Positions 61,297 through 64,000 of a stretch of DNA of 64,000 nt are shown piece by piece (the first letter of the stretch is position 1; each line of letters opens with the position of its first letter). The notes under the pieces are model-generated. The model was not told where the DNA came from. It saw only the letters and a list, made by a program, of their open reading frames with translations, and searched no databases. The translations under genes were made by a program, and so were the position numbers. Location: positions 63,431,810 to 63,495,809 of the forward strand of contig CM041083.1 of assembly GCA_023079485.1 (NCBI GenBank), in the 5' to 3' direction. The DNA comes from Archilochus colubris (taxonomy: Eukaryota > Chordata > Aves > Apodiformes > Trochilidae).

Positions 61297-64000
61297 GTGA
61301 GTAGAGGACACCTTGGAAAGAAACCACGCTTGGTGTGATGTGGGTCAGAAAGTGCATAAGTAACAATTTCAAACTATCTACCAGTCATGAAGCCTGTAAA
61401 AAACATGTTGAGGAAGGAAAAGTCTCAGTGTTGAGGGAAGTTGCTTTCTGTGACTGCCTGTGTAGTAGAATGTATGGGAAGCTGTGAAAAGGACATTGGG
61501 TATTATCTTCTACAGGCACAATTAACTACAGATTCAGGGAAATGTAGTGATACATCTTCTGGTGATCTGTATTTGCCTTATCGGAGGAGAAGCACACATG
61601 GAAGAAAATTCTCCTTGCTTTAAAGCTCAAATATGAATGTATTACACCATGCCATCTCTACTGTGGTTTCTAATTTGTAACACAAGCACTGTATGGGAGT
61701 GCCAGCTACTGGAGTGGAGTTTGGGAGGTATCGTTCTTGTGAGGAGATTGGTCCTTTCCTGTTTCTGGCCTCTTCTGTTTCTATGATCTTTTTGTGTTGG
61801 CATAACAATCAGAAAAAGTATGTTTTTATTCAAGCATTTAATATTGTGCTTCTGTATTGAATGCAACATGAAGAATAACTTGCCAATAAAAGGCAGAGAA
61901 AGCAAAAGGCATCCCTGGCACAAGGACATCTAGGATCTGAAAAACCTGTGTAAATTTTTCATTTACACAGATGGTGGGTTTTTCTAAGTTATTCCCTTGC
62001 CACATTCCCTGCAATAGTACATACCCTGCTGCCAATCCAGTATCAACTTCTTCAGTGCCACCAATTCCATTTCCATAAAGTTTCATGTGCAACATTTCAT
62101 CTGTCAACCAGATGACTTCTGTTGCTGTCAAAGGCAATAAGAAGAAAACAGGTCTGCTTTTTGATAAGGGATTTCTCTGCTTCTTGTTCAGGAAACAAAA
62201 ATACATTATTGGCCATGTATTTTTAAGATAATTATTATAGGTTTAATTTAAGAACAGTCATTTTTATTGTTATACCAGCTTCAAAATGAGCAAGAAGTAT
62301 AGTTTACAGTCTCACATTATTTAATATTGAGCAACAATTGTAGTTAATTTCACTTGTCAGCCAGATGACCTCCCACTAAAACAGGATTCAAGAAGAGGTC
62401 ACAGCAATGTAAAGTGCTTATTTTCTTCATGTAATGGTAGGTATAACAGCCTTAATATACATTACCATCCATTCCAACAGAAATTCAAACTTTATTGCCA
62501 GTTCTGATTGTCCTAAGTTTAAATTCTATCTGGTTTGTGTCCCTTGCCCCTCCTATTTTGCTTCTGATTATCATTTGTGGGTGTATGGAACAATCTAGGG
62601 TTTTTTGATGACGGGTTTTTTTCCTGCTGAAACTTTGTGTATACTTAATTTCTGAATTAAGACTGATTATCGGCAATTACTTAAATTTCAGTTAGGTGAT
62701 TTTTTAAACCTTACTGTATTTTATATCATTAGCTTTTAGTGCTGATAAGTCATACCATGTCATATAGAGTTCCTAAAAATACATGATCATTTCCCTTATG
62801 GATGCCTATTCCAAGTGCTTTTCTGTATACATGTGGGATATTTCATTTCCCAAGTAAACTAAAATTACAAAGGAAGTTAATTTGACATTCTTCTTGCTAT
62901 GAAACAATACCAATTCTGAGATGAATTTTGAGCAATAGTCTTTTTTCAAACGATTCAGTGGAATGCCTTTGAACTTTTTGGTTCTGCCATCAGCAACTAA
63001 GATCTGTCATTGTTTAAGATTGTCATTTTTAAGAAAAAAATGAAAAGAGCAGAAAGTGATCTCCTCAGCACAACTGTGCTACAAGTAATATAAATATGGA
63101 TATCAAATCACAGGTAATGGGGCTGTAAGGTATTCTCCAGTTCATTCTCTTAGACATAATATATGTCCATATATAAACATTCTAAACTATATTTAAACCA
63201 TTCCTGAACTATATTTGTTTGACCTAACGTATCTTTGACATATCCTCTCTAAAATCTATCCTACATCTTAAGAAAGTATCATCTTTTTTTGTGTGTACCC
63301 TTCAATAGTATTGAAAGAAAAGCTGCTTACAAAGTTACTTACAGGATAGTGATGCACCTCTGTAAGTTACAGAGGATCTGACATCTCATTTATTTTCTCA
63401 GTACTGATAGTTCTAGCATGTACTTTTTCTGTATTGAGGTCATCAGTTCTAATCATACCGACTTTGACAAGTTCAGAAATAGGAAATGGGTCAGAGGATG
63501 AGGCTGTGAGATTTTAGAGGTTCCTCATTACTGGAGTAGTCAAAGGGAATCTCATCTTTCCACATGCTTTGCAAATAATCTGTGTACTTGGCCCCTGTGG
63601 TCCTCTTCACTTAGAACAGCTTCATATTTTCCAGCAAAACTACTGTGCTGCTTCATCAGTGTAGACTTTCTCTGCATGGACCCTTTCTACATCTTGAGAC
63701 CAAAGAAAGGTTCAGCTGCTTTAATGGTTACACTATATAGCATTTCAGGAACTTTATAAAGGTTTTGCTGTAATTCCTTAATTTACAGTAGAAATTCTGA
63801 ATTAAAAATCTTACAGATTTGTAGATGTCCTGAATATAGCAATTCAAGAAACAAAATGTTGCCAGTTAATCAAGTTCTTCTGGAAGACTGTGGAAAACTG
63901 TTCTGGAGCTTAAGAAGTTTATTCAACCCTTCAGATTCAGAACTGAGATCCTGACCTCAGTAATTCCTTCCTCCTACCTTTAACATTGTTTCAGAACTGG
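61297..64000. other. ERC1 intron after the third exon (continues beyond window)
   Basis: Intronic sequence following a consensus gtgagt donor. I looked for the next expected exon (a TQNRMKLMADNY segment) and did not find it, so it lies beyond 64000. Short open frames on both strands are not supported. Confidence 0.65.

Noticed and set aside
61102..61338. 78-codon open frame containing the third exon, with an upstream ATG
   Set aside because: The ATG and first residues are intronic. The acceptor at 61151 and phase match to the previous exon show the true exon limits.
1..64000. A novel mobile, defence or RNA-guided system
   Set aside because: No repeat-spacer array, no clustered unknown genes, no intact element polymerase and no structured RNA gene could be recognised. 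The window behaves as ordinary avian intronic DNA.

Overview
The window looks like intronic DNA from an amniote genome, most likely a bird. Three short exons of one gene lie on the + strand, separated by very large introns. The introns carry many CR1 LINE fragments, several ending in the ATTCTATGATT-type tail typical of birds and their reptile relatives, and one avian-looking LTR. I saw no mammalian Alu, B1 or L1 sequence and no sign of bacterial gene organisation. Species cannot be fixed from this.

Gene content: exons at 4974-5105, 16761-16921 and 61152-61296 encode consecutive coiled-coil segments of an ELKS/CAST/ERC protein, the active-zone and cell-cortex scaffold family. The third exon (residues LELSSSKKKTQ and VAALKREKDRLVQQLKQQ) fits ERC1 (ELKS) better than ERC2. 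Reading phases join cleanly (0/0, 0/2, 2/0) and all splice sites are GT-AG. The parts of the gene upstream and downstream lie outside the window. The intron between the second and third exons is about 44.2 kb.

Layout: 1-550 antisense CR1 cut by the window edge; 551-4973 intron; first exon; 5106-16760 intron with four sense CR1 pieces, the longest at 14708-15575; second exon; 16922-61151 giant intron with a CR1 at 27175-27627, a solo-LTR-like element at 36335-37101, ancient CR1 remnants at about 45600-46800 and 50160-51370, and a GC-enriched, motif-rich stretch at about 42.6-48.2 kb that is the best candidate for cis-regulation; third exon; 61297-64000 the next intron.

I found no convincing second protein-coding gene, RNA gene or CRISPR array. 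The open reading frames outside the exons are of the length expected by chance in AT-rich DNA or are relics of CR1 open reading frames. I do not see a novel biological system. The most checkable oddities are a perfect (GGGT)4 quadruplex motif, a GC-rich splice-flanked pocket next to a triple TTTATGG cluster, two perfect hairpins, and a strong bias of CR1 fragments towards the sense strand of the host gene.
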